64,000 bases of DNA. Origin: an uncultured Paenibacillus sp. (GTDB lineage: Bacteria > Bacillota > Bacilli > Paenibacillales > Paenibacillaceae). The stretch covers positions 4,805-68,804 of the forward strand of contig CALAWP010000086.1 in the NCBI GenBank assembly GCA_937895345.1, read 5' to 3'. The notes under the pieces were generated by a model. The model was not told where the DNA came from, searched no databases, and worked only from the letters and a program-made list of their open reading frames with translations. Positions 43,782-53,055 of the stretch are shown piece by piece. The first letter of the stretch is position 1. Every line of letters begins with the position of its first letter. The translations under genes were made by a program, and so were the position numbers.

Positions 43782-44849
43782 ATGAGCAAACTGCCGTACG
43801 AAGTTTATACGGAACCGGTGACCCCGCTTTCCGTTCTGTCGCTTGACGGGGAAGTCGTCAATCCGGATCTGATGCCGGAGCTTACGGATGAGCAATTGAA
43901 AGAAATTATGTACCGCATGGTGTTTACGCGCACATGGGACGAGCGCGCCGTCAATCTCGGCCGTCAGGGCCGTCTCGGCTTTTACGCTCCCGTGTCGGGT
44001 CAGGAAGCATCCATGGTCGGCAGCGAATACGCGCTGAACAAGGACGATTTTATTTGCCCGGGCTATCGCGACATGCCGCAGCTCGTCTGGCACGGACTTC
44101 CGTTGTACCAGGCGTTTCTATATTCCCGCGGCCATCAGCACGGCGGACAAATTCCGGAAGACGTGCATGTTCTGATGCCGCAAATCATTATCGGCGCTCA
44201 AATTTTGCATGCGACCGGCGTAGCCATGGCATTCAAGAAGAAAAACGAGAAGCGCGTCGTCATTACGTATACGGGCGACGGCGGTTCTTCCGAGGGCGAT
44301 TTCTACGAAGGCTTGAACTTTGCAGGCGTATACAAGCTGCCCGTCATTTATGCGGTCCAAAACAACGGCTACGCTATTACGACGCCGTTCTCCAAGCAAA
44401 CGGCGGCGTTGTCGATCGCGCATAAAGCGGTTGCGGCCGGCATCCGCGGCGTGCAGGTGGACGGCATGGACGTACTGGCCGTCATCAAGGCGGTTCGCGA
44501 CGCGGCCGAGCACGGACGCAACGGAGACGGCGCAACGCTGATCGAGCTGCTGACGTACCGCTTCCGCCCGCACTCCATGGCGGACGACGCGACGAAGTAC
44601 CGCACGAAGGAAGAAGAAGCGGAATGGGCGCTCAAAGACCCGCTGATCCGGTTCGGCAAGTTTTTGGAGAACAAAGGGCTTTGGACGGAAGAAGATACGA
44701 ACCGCGTGAAAGAAGAAGCGAAAGCCGCCGTTAACGAGCATATCAAAAAAGCCGAGGCGACGGAAAAAATGACGGTGGCGGGATTGATCGACTCGATGTT
44801 CGAAACGACGCCGCAGCATCTCGAAGAACAGAAAGCCGATTTTCAATAA
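43782..44849 (+). CDS. pdhA: Pyruvate dehydrogenase E1 alpha subunit
   Basis: 355 residues. Thiamine diphosphate motif GDGGSSEGDFYEGLNFAGV ... NNGY, and the conserved phosphoserine loop region TYRFRPHSMADDATKYR. Decarboxylates pyruvate together with the beta subunit. First of four genes in the expected order pdhA-B-C-D. ATG has GAGGTGAG upstream. Confidence 0.96.
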   Translation: MSKLPYEVYTEPVTPLSVLSLDGEVVNPDLMPELTDEQLKEIMYRMVFTRTWDERAVNLGRQGRLGFYAPVSGQEASMVGSEYALNKDDFICPGYRDMPQLVWHGLPLYQAFLYSRGHQHGGQIPEDVHVLMPQIIIGAQILHATGVAMAFKKKNEKRVVITYTGDGGSSEGDFYEGLNFAGVYKLPVIYAVQNNGYAITTPFSKQTAALSIAHKAVAAGIRGVQVDGMDVLAVIKAVRDAAEHGRNGDGATLIELLTYRFRPHSMADDATKYRTKEEEAEWALKDPLIRFGKFLENKGLWTEEDTNRVKEEAKAAVNEHIKKAEATEKMTVAGLIDSMFETTPQHLEEQKADFQ

Positions 44850-44869
44850 GCAGGGAGGAGCAAACGACC

Positions 44870-45847
44870 ATGGCACAAATGAATATGTTGGAAGCAATTC
44901 GCGATGCGATGCGAATCGAATTGAAACGTGATCCTAACGTGCTGATCTTCGGCGAAGATGCCGGCAAAGTCGGCGGCGTATTCCGCGTCACGGAAGGACT
45001 GCAGGAGGAATTCGGCGAAGAGCGCGTATTCGACACGCCGCTGGCCGAGTCCGCCATTGCGGGTCTTGCGGTCGGCATGGGCATTCAGGGCTTCCGTCCG
45101 ATCGCCGAAATCCAGTTCGTCGGTTTTATCTTTGAAGCGCTCGACCAAATGTTCGTGCAAGCGGCGCGCATGCGCTACCGTTCCGGCGGACGTTATAACT
45201 CGCCGATCGTCTTCCGCACGCCGTTCGGCGGCGGCGTCAAAGCGGCCGAGCTGCATACGGATGCACTCGAAGGATTGGCGGTGCAAACGCCGGGCATGAA
45301 AGTCGTCATCCCTTCGAATCCTTACGATGCCAAAGGCCTGATGATTTCCGCCATTCGCGACAATGATCCGGTATTTTTCATGGAGCATCTGAACTTGTAC
45401 CGCGCATTCCGCGCCGATGTGCCGGAAGGCGAATATACGATTGAAATCGGCAAAGCGAATGTCGTGCGCGAAGGCAGCGACGTCACGATCATTTCGTACG
45501 GCATGATGGTGCATACGGCGGTCAAGGCGGCGGAAGAGCTCGAGAAATCCGGCATTAAAGCCGAAGTGATCGACCTTCGCTCGCTTATGCCGCTCGATAT
45601 CGACACGATCGTCGCTTCCATCCAGAAGACGAACCGTGCGATCGTCGTACAGGAAGCGCAAAAAACGTCCGGCGTGGCGGCGGAAGTGATCGCCCAAATC
45701 AACGAAAAAGCGATTCTGCATCTTGAGGCTCCCGTGCTGCGCGTAGCCGGCCCTGACACCGTTTATCCGTTCGCGCAAATCGAGGATCAATGGCTGCCGA
45801 CACCGGCCCGCATTATCACGGCGGTCAATAACGTACTGAACTTTTAA
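44870..45847 (+). CDS. pdhB: Pyruvate dehydrogenase E1 beta subunit
   Basis: 325 residues. Typical start MAQMNMLEAIRDAMRIELKRDPN, GEDAGKVGGVFRVTEGLQEEFG, FDTPLAESAIAG and C-terminal transketolase domain (VIDLRSLMPLDIDTI). Forms the alpha2-beta2 E1 with pdhA, 20 bp upstream. GGGAGGAG ribosome site. Confidence 0.96.
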   Translation: MAQMNMLEAIRDAMRIELKRDPNVLIFGEDAGKVGGVFRVTEGLQEEFGEERVFDTPLAESAIAGLAVGMGIQGFRPIAEIQFVGFIFEALDQMFVQAARMRYRSGGRYNSPIVFRTPFGGGVKAAELHTDALEGLAVQTPGMKVVIPSNPYDAKGLMISAIRDNDPVFFMEHLNLYRAFRADVPEGEYTIEIGKANVVREGSDVTIISYGMMVHTAVKAAEELEKSGIKAEVIDLRSLMPLDIDTIVASIQKTNRAIVVQEAQKTSGVAAEVIAQINEKAILHLEAPVLRVAGPDTVYPFAQIEDQWLPTPARIITAVNNVLNF

Positions 45848-45892
45848 TCTATAGGGTTTGCAGAAGGATAAAGTTAAAGGAGGTTGCCAGCG

Positions 45893-47179
45893 GTGGCTAA
45901 ATTCGAATACCGATTCCCCGAACTCGGCGAAGGCCTGCATGAGGGCGAAATCGTCAAAGTGCTCATCCAGCCCGGCCAAACGGTGACGGATGACGACATT
46001 ATTATGGAAGTGCAAAACGACAAAGCGATCGTCGAAGTGCCTTGCCCGGTCAACGGCAAAGTGCTCGAGGTGCTCGTAAAGGACGGACAAGTGTGCCACG
46101 TCGGCGAGCTAGTAGCGGTGATCGAAGCGGAAGGCGACATTCCGGAGAGCGCTCAACCGGCCGCCGAGCCTGCGAAAGCCGAAGCTCCGGCTCCGGCCGC
46201 AGAAGCGGCGCCGGCGGCTCCTGCAGCCCCTGCGGCGGCGGAAGCTCCGAAAGCGGCAGGCTCCGCCGTCTTGGCGACGCCTAGCGTTCGCAAATACGCC
46301 CGCGAAAAAGGCGTAGACTTGACGCAAGTAGCCGGAACGGGCAAAAACGGCCGCATTACGCGCGAGGACGTCGACGGCTTCGGCGGAGCTCCGGCCGCGC
46401 CGGCGGCGCAAGCCGAAGCGGCGGCGCCGGCCCAGGAAACGGCCCAACCGGCGGCGGTTTCCGCAGGCACGGCTTTCCGTCCCGAAGAGCGGGTGCCGTT
46501 CAAGGGCATTCGCAAGGCGATCGCAAACGCGATGGTCAAGTCGGTGTACACGGCTCCTCATGTGACGATCATGGACGAGGTGGACGTTACGGAGCTGGTT
46601 GCGCTGCGCGCCAAATACAAGCCTTACGCCGAGAAGAAAGGCTCGAAGCTTACGTATTTGCCGTTTATCGTGAAGGCGCTCGTAGCCGCCTGCCGCGAGT
46701 TCCCGATCATGAACTCGACGCTCGACGAGCAAAATCAAGAAATTGTGTACCGCAAATATTACAATATCGGCATCGCGACGGATACGGACAACGGCTTGAT
46801 CGTACCGGTTATCGAAGACGCGGACCGGAAGAGCATCTTTATGATCGCCGATCAGATCCGCGATCTGGCCGCCCGCGGCCGCGACGGCAAGCTGACGCCG
46901 CAAGAGCTGAAAGGCAGCACGATTTCCATTTCGAATATCGGTTCCGCCGGCGGCATGTTCTTTACTCCGGTCATTAACTTCCCTGAGGTTGCGATTCTGG
47001 GTACGGGCCGCATTTCCGAAAAGCCGGTCGTGCGGAACGGCGAGTTAGTCGCGGCTCCGGTCATGGCCTTGTCGCTCAGCTTCGACCACCGTCTGATCGA
47101 CGGCGCTACAGCCCAAAACTTTATGAACTTTATTAAACAGCTTCTGGCGCAGCCTGAACTGTTCATCATGGAGGTATAA
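45893..47179 (+). CDS. pdhC: Dihydrolipoamide acetyltransferase (E2)
   Basis: 428 residues. One lipoyl domain with lysine in VQNDKAIVEV (about Lys43), an Ala/Pro/Glu linker, the peripheral-subunit binding domain (TPSVRKYAREKGVDL), a second Ala-rich linker, and the catalytic domain ending in SFDHRLIDG (HxxxDG). GTG at 45893 has AAAGGAGGT 8 bases upstream. Confidence 0.96.
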   Translation: MAKFEYRFPELGEGLHEGEIVKVLIQPGQTVTDDDIIMEVQNDKAIVEVPCPVNGKVLEVLVKDGQVCHVGELVAVIEAEGDIPESAQPAAEPAKAEAPAPAAEAAPAAPAAPAAAEAPKAAGSAVLATPSVRKYAREKGVDLTQVAGTGKNGRITREDVDGFGGAPAAPAAQAEAAAPAQETAQPAAVSAGTAFRPEERVPFKGIRKAIANAMVKSVYTAPHVTIMDEVDVTELVALRAKYKPYAEKKGSKLTYLPFIVKALVAACREFPIMNSTLDEQNQEIVYRKYYNIGIATDTDNGLIVPVIEDADRKSIFMIADQIRDLAARGRDGKLTPQELKGSTISISNIGSAGGMFFTPVINFPEVAILGTGRISEKPVVRNGELVAAPVMALSLSFDHRLIDGATAQNFMNFIKQLLAQPELFIMEV

Positions 47180-47182
47180 ACG

Positions 47183-48598
47183 ATGGTAGTAGGAGACGCA
47201 TCCCTCGATATCGATACTCTGGTCATCGGCGCAGGTCCCGGCGGTTACGTAGCCGCCATCCGCGCGGCTCAGCTCGGTCAGAACGTGCTGGTCGTCGACA
47301 AGGAAAACGTAGGCGGCGTATGCTTGAACGTCGGCTGCATTCCGTCCAAGGCTCTTATCTCGGCGGCGCATCAATACGAAGCGGTGCAGCACGCTTCCGC
47401 CTTCGGCATTGAAGCCGGCGAAGCGAAGGTGAACTTCGGCAAAGTGCAGGAGTTCAAAAACGGCATCGTCAAAAAGCTGACCGGCGGCGTCGCTTCCCTG
47501 TTGAAGGCAAACAAGATCCAATATTTCAACGGCGAGGTGATGTTCATCAACGAAAACGAAGCGCGCGTGTTCAACGATCAGGAAGCTCCGCGCTACCGTT
47601 TCAAAAACTGCATCATCGCTACGGGCTCCCGTCCGATCGAGCTGAAGGCATTCCCGTTCGGCGGCCGCATCATCAGCTCCACCGGTGCGTTGTCCTTGCC
47701 GGAAGTGCCGAAGAGCATGGTCGTCATCGGAGGCGGCTACATCGGCGTAGAGCTCGGCCAAATGTATTCCAAGTTTGGCACGAAGGTGACGATCATCGAA
47801 GGCTCCGACTCGATTCTGCCGGGCTTCGACAAGGACGTTTCCGCCGTCGTAGCGAAAAAGCTGAAAGGCTCGAACGCCGATATCATTACCGGCGCGCAAG
47901 CGAAGAGCGCCGAGCAAACGGATAACGACGTAACGGTTACGTATACCGTCGGCGACAAGGAAGAAAAAGTGACGGCCGAATATTTGCTCGTGACGGTCGG
48001 CCGCCGTCCGAATACGGACGGAGAGCTTGGTCTCGATCTGATCGGCCTGAAGCTGACCGACCGCGGTCTGGTCGAAGTGGACGGACAATGCCGTACGAAC
48101 ATTCCGCACATCTTCGCCATCGGCGATATTGTAGCCGGTCCGGCTTTGGCGCATAAGGCGATGTACGAAGGCAAAGTGGCGGCGGAAGCGATCGCCGGCA
48201 TGCCGAGCGTGATCGACTACAAATGCGTGCCTGCCGTTTGCTTCTCCGATCCGGAATGCGCCAGCGTCGGCTTGAGCGACAAGGAAGCGAAGGACAAAGG
48301 CCATAACGTGAAGGTCGGCAAATTCCCGTTTGCCGTCAACGGCCGCGCTATGTCGCTGAACGCGAACGAAGGCTTCGTCAAAATCGTGGCGGACGCCGAC
48401 AACGGATTGGTGCTCGGAGCGCAAATCGTCGGTTTGGAAGCATCCAACATGGTCGCCGAGCTTGCGCTTGCGATCGAGATGGGCGCTACGCTCGAAGATA
48501 TCGCGCTGACGATCCACGCGCATCCAACGCTTGGGGAAATCGTGCTGGATGCCGCGGAAGTGGCGCTCGGCCATCCGATCCACACTTTTGTAAAATAA
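47183..48598 (+). CDS. pdhD: Dihydrolipoamide dehydrogenase (E3)
   Basis: 471 residues. FAD motif VIGAGPGGYVAAI, redox disulphide GGVCLNVGCIPSK, NAD motif VVIGGGYIGVELG, FAIGDIVAGP and active His-Glu in HAHPTLGEI. Regenerates lipoamide and makes NADH; probably shared with other 2-oxoacid complexes. Begins 3 bp after pdhC. Confidence 0.97.
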   Translation: MVVGDASLDIDTLVIGAGPGGYVAAIRAAQLGQNVLVVDKENVGGVCLNVGCIPSKALISAAHQYEAVQHASAFGIEAGEAKVNFGKVQEFKNGIVKKLTGGVASLLKANKIQYFNGEVMFINENEARVFNDQEAPRYRFKNCIIATGSRPIELKAFPFGGRIISSTGALSLPEVPKSMVVIGGGYIGVELGQMYSKFGTKVTIIEGSDSILPGFDKDVSAVVAKKLKGSNADIITGAQAKSAEQTDNDVTVTYTVGDKEEKVTAEYLLVTVGRRPNTDGELGLDLIGLKLTDRGLVEVDGQCRTNIPHIFAIGDIVAGPALAHKAMYEGKVAAEAIAGMPSVIDYKCVPAVCFSDPECASVGLSDKEAKDKGHNVKVGKFPFAVNGRAMSLNANEGFVKIVADADNGLVLGAQIVGLEASNMVAELALAIEMGATLEDIALTIHAHPTLGEIVLDAAEVALGHPIHTFVK

Positions 48599-48613
48599 TA
48601 ATATCGTTCATGG

Positions 48614-48656
48614 AGAGAGGTCGCCGCAGCTCAAGCAGAGTCTGCGCGGCCTCTTT
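48614..48656 (+). terminator. Terminator of pdh operon
   Basis: GAGAGGTCGCCGCAG pairs with CTGCGCGGCCTC with a bulge, followed by TTT. A modest T tract. Confidence 0.65.
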
Positions 48657-48729
48657 GCGCATATAATGCCCATAACTACAAGACGAAGCTCCGCCGGAAC
48701 GGCGGAAACCGCAAAGGAGCGATCTGCCT

Positions 48730-49218
48730 ATGACGGCTGCCGAAAGCAAACGCGCGTCGGAGTCCCGAACGTTAATGACACAGTTGATTTTCCCGCTTGA
48801 TACGAACCATTACGAGACGATGTTCGGCGGCAAGCTGATGGAATATATGGACAAGACGGCGGCTATTGCAGCTATGCGCCATGCGAGAACCCGCGTCGTT
48901 ACGGCTTCGACGGACAGCCTCGATTTTTTGGCTCCGATTCGGGTCGGAGAAGTCATCGAGGTGGAAGCGTTCGTATCGTGGACCCGCCGGAGCTCGATGG
49001 AAATTTGCGTTACCGTTACGTCGGAAAATTTGTACGCAGGCACCCGGACGGTGACGGTTACGGCCTTCTTTACGTTCGTGGCGCTGGACGATCAAGGCAA
49101 GCCGACCCCGGTGCCGGCCGTCATTCCCGAAACGGAGCTGGAACGGAGGCTGTACGACGGCGCTCCGGAGCGGCATCGGCTTCGGCTGCAGCGAAAGGGC
49201 GACAGAATGGTCAAGTGA
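48730..49218 (+). CDS. Acyl-CoA thioesterase (YkhA/YciA type hot-dog)
   Basis: 162 residues. TNHYETMFGGKLMEYMDKTAAIAAMRHA and STDSLDFLAPIRVGEVIEVEAFV are the hot-dog fold signature, with the catalytic Asp in MDKT. Hydrolyses acyl-CoA thioesters; chain-length preference unknown. ATG with AAAGGAG upstream. Confidence 0.9.
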   Translation: MTAAESKRASESRTLMTQLIFPLDTNHYETMFGGKLMEYMDKTAAIAAMRHARTRVVTASTDSLDFLAPIRVGEVIEVEAFVSWTRRSSMEICVTVTSENLYAGTRTVTVTAFFTFVALDDQGKPTPVPAVIPETELERRLYDGAPERHRLRLQRKGDRMVK

Positions 49219-49263
49219 TGATATAATAATAGTTATTTTGAAAGCTAGGAGGCGGGTCTTGGC

Positions 49264-50220
49264 ATGAGCAAAAGCGAACAAGCTTATTTGCAATTGTTGA
49301 GAGATGTGCTGGAGAGTGGAACAGTCAAGCAAGACCGTACCGGCACCGGGACCTTGTCGCTGTTCGGTTATCAGATGCGGTTTCCGCTGGAGGAAGGGTT
49401 TCCGATGCTTACGACGAAGCGCGTTCCTTTCAAGACGATGGCCAGCGAGCTGCTGTGGTTTATAAAAGGAGATACAAACATCCGGTATTTGCTGCAGCGA
49501 AACAATAAAATCTGGAATGAGTGGGCGTTCAAGCGCTGGGTGGAGAGCCCGGATTACGACGGTCCGGACATGACGGATTTCGGCTTGCGTTCGCAGCGCG
49601 ACGAGGCGTTCGCGGAGCAATACCGGGAGCAGATGGAGCGGTTCAAGCGGAAAGTGCTGAACGACGATGCATTCGCCGCCGTCTACGGGGAGCTTGGCGA
49701 CGTGTACGGGAAGCAATGGCGGGCGTGGAAAACGACACGGGGCGATACGATCGATCAATTAAAGGATGTGATTGACTCGATCAAGCGCAATCCCGATTCC
49801 CGCCGGCTGATCGTTTCCGCCTGGAATCCGGAGGACGTGCCTTCGATGGCGCTGCCGCCTTGCCATACGCTGTTCCAGTTTTACGTGGCGGAAGGAAAGC
49901 TGAGCTGCCAGCTTTATCAGCGCAGCGGCGATATTTTTCTCGGCATTCCGTTCAACATTGCGAGCTATGCGCTGCTGACTCACCTGATCGCCCACGAATG
50001 CGGGCTGGGAGTAGGCGATTTCGTTCATACGATTGGCGACGCTCATATTTATTCGAATCATCTCGACCAAATTCGGGAGCAGCTGACGCGCGAACCGAAA
50101 CCTTTGCCGCGGCTCAAGCTGAACGCGGACAAAAGGTCGGTTTTCGATTTCGATCTGGAAGACTTGACTCTTGAGCATTACGATCCGCATCCGGCGATCA
50201 AAGCGCCGGTCGCCGTATAA
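49264..50220 (+). CDS. thyA: Thymidylate synthase
   Basis: 318 residues; methylates dUMP to dTMP using methylene-tetrahydrofolate. Phosphate-binding DRTGTGTLS loop, catalytic cysteine in LPPCHTLFQF, QRSGDIFLGIPFNIASYALL and the C-terminal IKAPVAV. The 50-residue insertion near 88-140 is the Lactobacillus casei-type insertion, not an anomaly. Next to dfrA, which recycles the dihydrofolate it produces. Confidence 0.97.
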   Translation: MSKSEQAYLQLLRDVLESGTVKQDRTGTGTLSLFGYQMRFPLEEGFPMLTTKRVPFKTMASELLWFIKGDTNIRYLLQRNNKIWNEWAFKRWVESPDYDGPDMTDFGLRSQRDEAFAEQYREQMERFKRKVLNDDAFAAVYGELGDVYGKQWRAWKTTRGDTIDQLKDVIDSIKRNPDSRRLIVSAWNPEDVPSMALPPCHTLFQFYVAEGKLSCQLYQRSGDIFLGIPFNIASYALLTHLIAHECGLGVGDFVHTIGDAHIYSNHLDQIREQLTREPKPLPRLKLNADKRSVFDFDLEDLTLEHYDPHPAIKAPVAV

Positions 50221-50285
50221 GTTAACACTTGTTAAGCGTACCGGGCGCGCTGGTCGAACGGTGCCGATAGGAGGGAACTGCTGAC

Positions 50286-50774
50286 ATGTCCGTTACAATG
50301 ATCGCGGCAATGGACCGAAACCGGACGATCGGGATCGGCAATCGGCTGCCTTGGAGGCTGCCGGCCGAGATGGCGTATTTCGTCGCCCAAACGAAAGGCA
50401 AGACCGTGCTGATGGGCAGAAAAACGTACGAATCGTTGAAAAAGCCGTTGTCCGACCGGGTCAATGTCGTGCTGACCCGGCAACCCGGATTAAAGCTTGA
50501 AGGCTGCGAAATCGTGCATAACGCCGAGGAGGCGCTGGAGCGTTACGGCAGCGCCGGAGAACTGATGGTTATAGGCGGAGCCGAGGTGTACAAGCTGATG
50601 ATGCCTTATGCGGACAAGCTGCTGCTTACCGAAGTGGACGTCGAAATTGCGGGCGGCGACGCCTTTTTTCCCGAAATCTCCCCTGAACAGTGGCGTCTTG
50701 CGGACAGCGCGTTTCGTCCGAAGGACGAAAAAAATCGTTACGATTTTACGTTCCATACCTATATTCGCGTATAG
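50286..50774 (+). CDS. dfrA: Dihydrofolate reductase
   Basis: 162 residues. Starts SVTMIAAMDRNRTIGIGNRLPWRLPAEM, with the substrate-binding acid being Glu rather than the common bacterial Asp. GKTVLMGRKTYESL (NADPH) and VIGGAEVYKLMMP follow. Reduces dihydrofolate, the partner activity of the upstream thyA. Confidence 0.96.
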   Translation: MSVTMIAAMDRNRTIGIGNRLPWRLPAEMAYFVAQTKGKTVLMGRKTYESLKKPLSDRVNVVLTRQPGLKLEGCEIVHNAEEALERYGSAGELMVIGGAEVYKLMMPYADKLLLTEVDVEIAGGDAFFPEISPEQWRLADSAFRPKDEKNRYDFTFHTYIRV

Positions 50775-50897
50775 AACAACTGGATGCGCCCCTCGATATT
50801 TAGTCGAATATGCCGGCAATTGTACGAACGATTATGCAGAAAGTGCAAATCAATGTGCGGATAATCCATTACCCATCTCAACAAACGGATGCTAAAA

Positions 50898-50906
50898 TGA
50901 TATAAT
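50898..50906 (+). promoter_or_regulatory. Extended -10 promoter upstream of gltD
   Basis: TGATATAAT (TGn-TATAAT) about 140 bases before gltD; no clear -35. No GlnR/TnrA-type box was found nearby. Confidence 0.5.
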
Positions 50907-51045
50907 GATAGTCGCCTACGTTGAAGTTGGTCTTTCTTGCGCCTTCCTGCGCGACATTTATAAAAATATACAAGCAATCCCGATATAGTGTGATGAAGCA
51001 TCGTTCGAATAGCTTACGGGAAATAGGGATGGAGGAAATGCGAGC

Positions 51046-52536
51046 ATGTCTACACCAACAGGTTTTATGGAATATCAACGCGAACTGCCGGCAGACCGCG
51101 ATCCGCTCGAGCGCATCAAGGACTGGAACGAATTTCACAAGCATCTGTCCGAAGAGCAGCTCCGTACGCAAGGCGCTCGCTGCATGGACTGCGGAACGCC
51201 TTACTGCCATACGGGCATCGAGCTTGCGGGCTCCGTTTCGGGCTGTCCGGTCAACAACCTGATTCCGGAATGGAACAACCTGATCTATCGCGGCTTGTGG
51301 CGCGAGGCGCTGGAACGCCTTCATAAGACAAATAACTTCCCTGAATTTACGGGCCGGGTATGCCCGGCTCCTTGCGAAGGCTCCTGCACCGTCGGCCTGA
51401 TCGGCGATGCGGTCACGATCAAGACGATCGAGCAGGCTATCATCGACCGCGGCTTCGAAGAAGGCTGGGTTGTGCCTCAGCCGCCGAAGGTGCGGACAGG
51501 CAAACGGGTAGCTGTTGTCGGTTCGGGACCGGCAGGCATGGCGGCGGCGGCTCAGCTGAACAAGGCCGGCCATACCGTTACCGTGTACGAGCGCTCCGAC
51601 CGCGTGGGCGGCTTGCTGACTTACGGCATTCCTACGATGAAGCTCGAAAAGCATGTCGTCCAGCGCCGCGTCGATCTGTTGATCGAAGAAGGCATCGAGT
51701 TCGTGACGAACACGGAAATCGGCAAAGACATCCCGGCCAGCGAGCTTGTCGAGAAGTTTGACGCCGTCGTATTGTGCGGCGGAGCGACGCGGGCGCGCGA
51801 CGTGTCCATGGAAGGCCGCGAGCTGAAGGGCATTCATATGGCGATGGATTATTTGAACGGCACGATCAAAAGTTATTTGGACTCCAATCTGGAGGACGGC
51901 AACTATATTTCCGCCAAGGACAAGGACGTCATCGTCATCGGCGGAGGCGACACAGGCTCCGATTGCGTCGCGACCGCGCTGCGCCACGGCTGCAAGTCGG
52001 TTACGCAATTCGGTACTGTCGGCAAAGCTCCGCTTCAAAGGGACAATGTGAACAATCCATGGCCGCAGTTCCCTAACGTATATACGCTCGACTATGCGCA
52101 TGAGGAAGCCAAAGCGCTGTTCGGCGAAGATCCGCGCGCCTTTTCGGTGCTGACAAAAAAATTCGTCGGCGACGAAAACGGCAACTTGAAAGAGCTGCAC
52201 ACGGTGCAAATCGAGCGTATCGTCGATCCGGAAACCGGCCGCAAAGTTTATAACGAAATTCCGGGTACCGAAAAAGTATGGCCGGCCGATCTCGTTCTGA
52301 TTGCGGTAGGCTTCGAAGGTCCGGAAAAGACATTGATCGAGCAGCTTGGCCTGGAGCAGGACCGCCGCTCCAACGTGAAGGCCGCTTACGGCAAATACAC
52401 GACCAACGTCGACAAAGTGTTTGCGGCCGGCGATATGCGCCGCGGCCAAAGCCTTGTCGTCTGGGCGATCAACGAAGGACGCGAGGTTGCCCGCGAGGTC
52501 GACAAATATTTGATGGGAAGCACGATGCTTCCTTAA
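51046..52536 (+). CDS. gltD: Glutamate synthase small (beta) subunit
   Basis: 496 residues. Cysteine-rich N-terminus (CMDCGTPYC, GCPVNNL, CPAPCEGSC) for iron-sulfur clusters, FAD motif VVGSGPAGMAAA and NADPH motif VIGGGDTGSD. Delivers electrons to the GltA/GltB large subunit, which is not in the window. GGAGG precedes the ATG. Confidence 0.95.
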   Translation: MSTPTGFMEYQRELPADRDPLERIKDWNEFHKHLSEEQLRTQGARCMDCGTPYCHTGIELAGSVSGCPVNNLIPEWNNLIYRGLWREALERLHKTNNFPEFTGRVCPAPCEGSCTVGLIGDAVTIKTIEQAIIDRGFEEGWVVPQPPKVRTGKRVAVVGSGPAGMAAAAQLNKAGHTVTVYERSDRVGGLLTYGIPTMKLEKHVVQRRVDLLIEEGIEFVTNTEIGKDIPASELVEKFDAVVLCGGATRARDVSMEGRELKGIHMAMDYLNGTIKSYLDSNLEDGNYISAKDKDVIVIGGGDTGSDCVATALRHGCKSVTQFGTVGKAPLQRDNVNNPWPQFPNVYTLDYAHEEAKALFGEDPRAFSVLTKKFVGDENGNLKELHTVQIERIVDPETGRKVYNEIPGTEKVWPADLVLIAVGFEGPEKTLIEQLGLEQDRRSNVKAAYGKYTTNVDKVFAAGDMRRGQSLVVWAINEGREVAREVDKYLMGSTMLP

Positions 52537-52592
52537 CAAACGAATCGGTAAAGACCGTGAAATACAAGCAACATGCGTCAAAGCATGACGAT

Positions 52593-52612
52593 AAAGCGCC
52601 TTCGGGCGCTTT
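52593..52612 (+). terminator. Hairpin terminator after gltD
   Basis: AAAGCGCC-TTCG-GGCGCTTT; stable tetraloop hairpin with only a short T tail. Confidence 0.75.
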
Positions 52613-52686
52613 TGTTGCGCTATCGGCAGCCGTTGCGGCCGACTAGGCAGCTTCGACGCAATTCGATGATGAAAGGACGGAATACG

Positions 52687-53007
52687 ATGATCAAATATGG
52701 ATCGGACAAGATACAGGAGCTGAAGTTTGCGGCGTTTCATCCCGTCATCGAGAAGCGGGACGAGCAATGGGTCGATATTGTGCTGCGGCCTGAACTGGAG
52801 GCCGGTTCGATCGTTCCCGGCGATTTGATCGACTTTACAGTTTACGTCATCTGTACACTGGACGGCACCATTGTCCAGATGATCCCGCAAGACGAGGGCT
52901 GCGATTGCGAATACGGCTTTACGGCAGGGGAAAAGGGGCAGATTAGAGCCTATATCGAGCAGCCGGATATCCAGCAACAAATTGCAAGTCTATCGACCAA
53001 TGGATAG
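52687..53007 (+). CDS. Uncharacterised small protein
   Basis: 106 residues, acidic, soluble, no membrane segment. Contains DGTIVQMIPQDEGCDCEYGF with two close cysteines. I do not recognise a family. ATG 52687 is preferred, with AAAGGA about 10 bases upstream; ATG 52666 is possible. It lies between gltD and a putative lytic enzyme gene, about 50 bp before the latter. Confidence 0.7.
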   Translation: MIKYGSDKIQELKFAAFHPVIEKRDEQWVDIVLRPELEAGSIVPGDLIDFTVYVICTLDGTIVQMIPQDEGCDCEYGFTAGEKGQIRAYIEQPDIQQQIASLSTNG

Positions 53008-53055
53008 AAAGATGTGGTAAAATCGGTGTGAGATGAGCCGAAGGAGAGATCACTC

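Noticed and set aside
49350..49700. Insertion in thymidylate synthase as an anomaly
   Set aside because: A 50-residue insertion of this kind is normal for the Lactobacillus casei type of ThyA.
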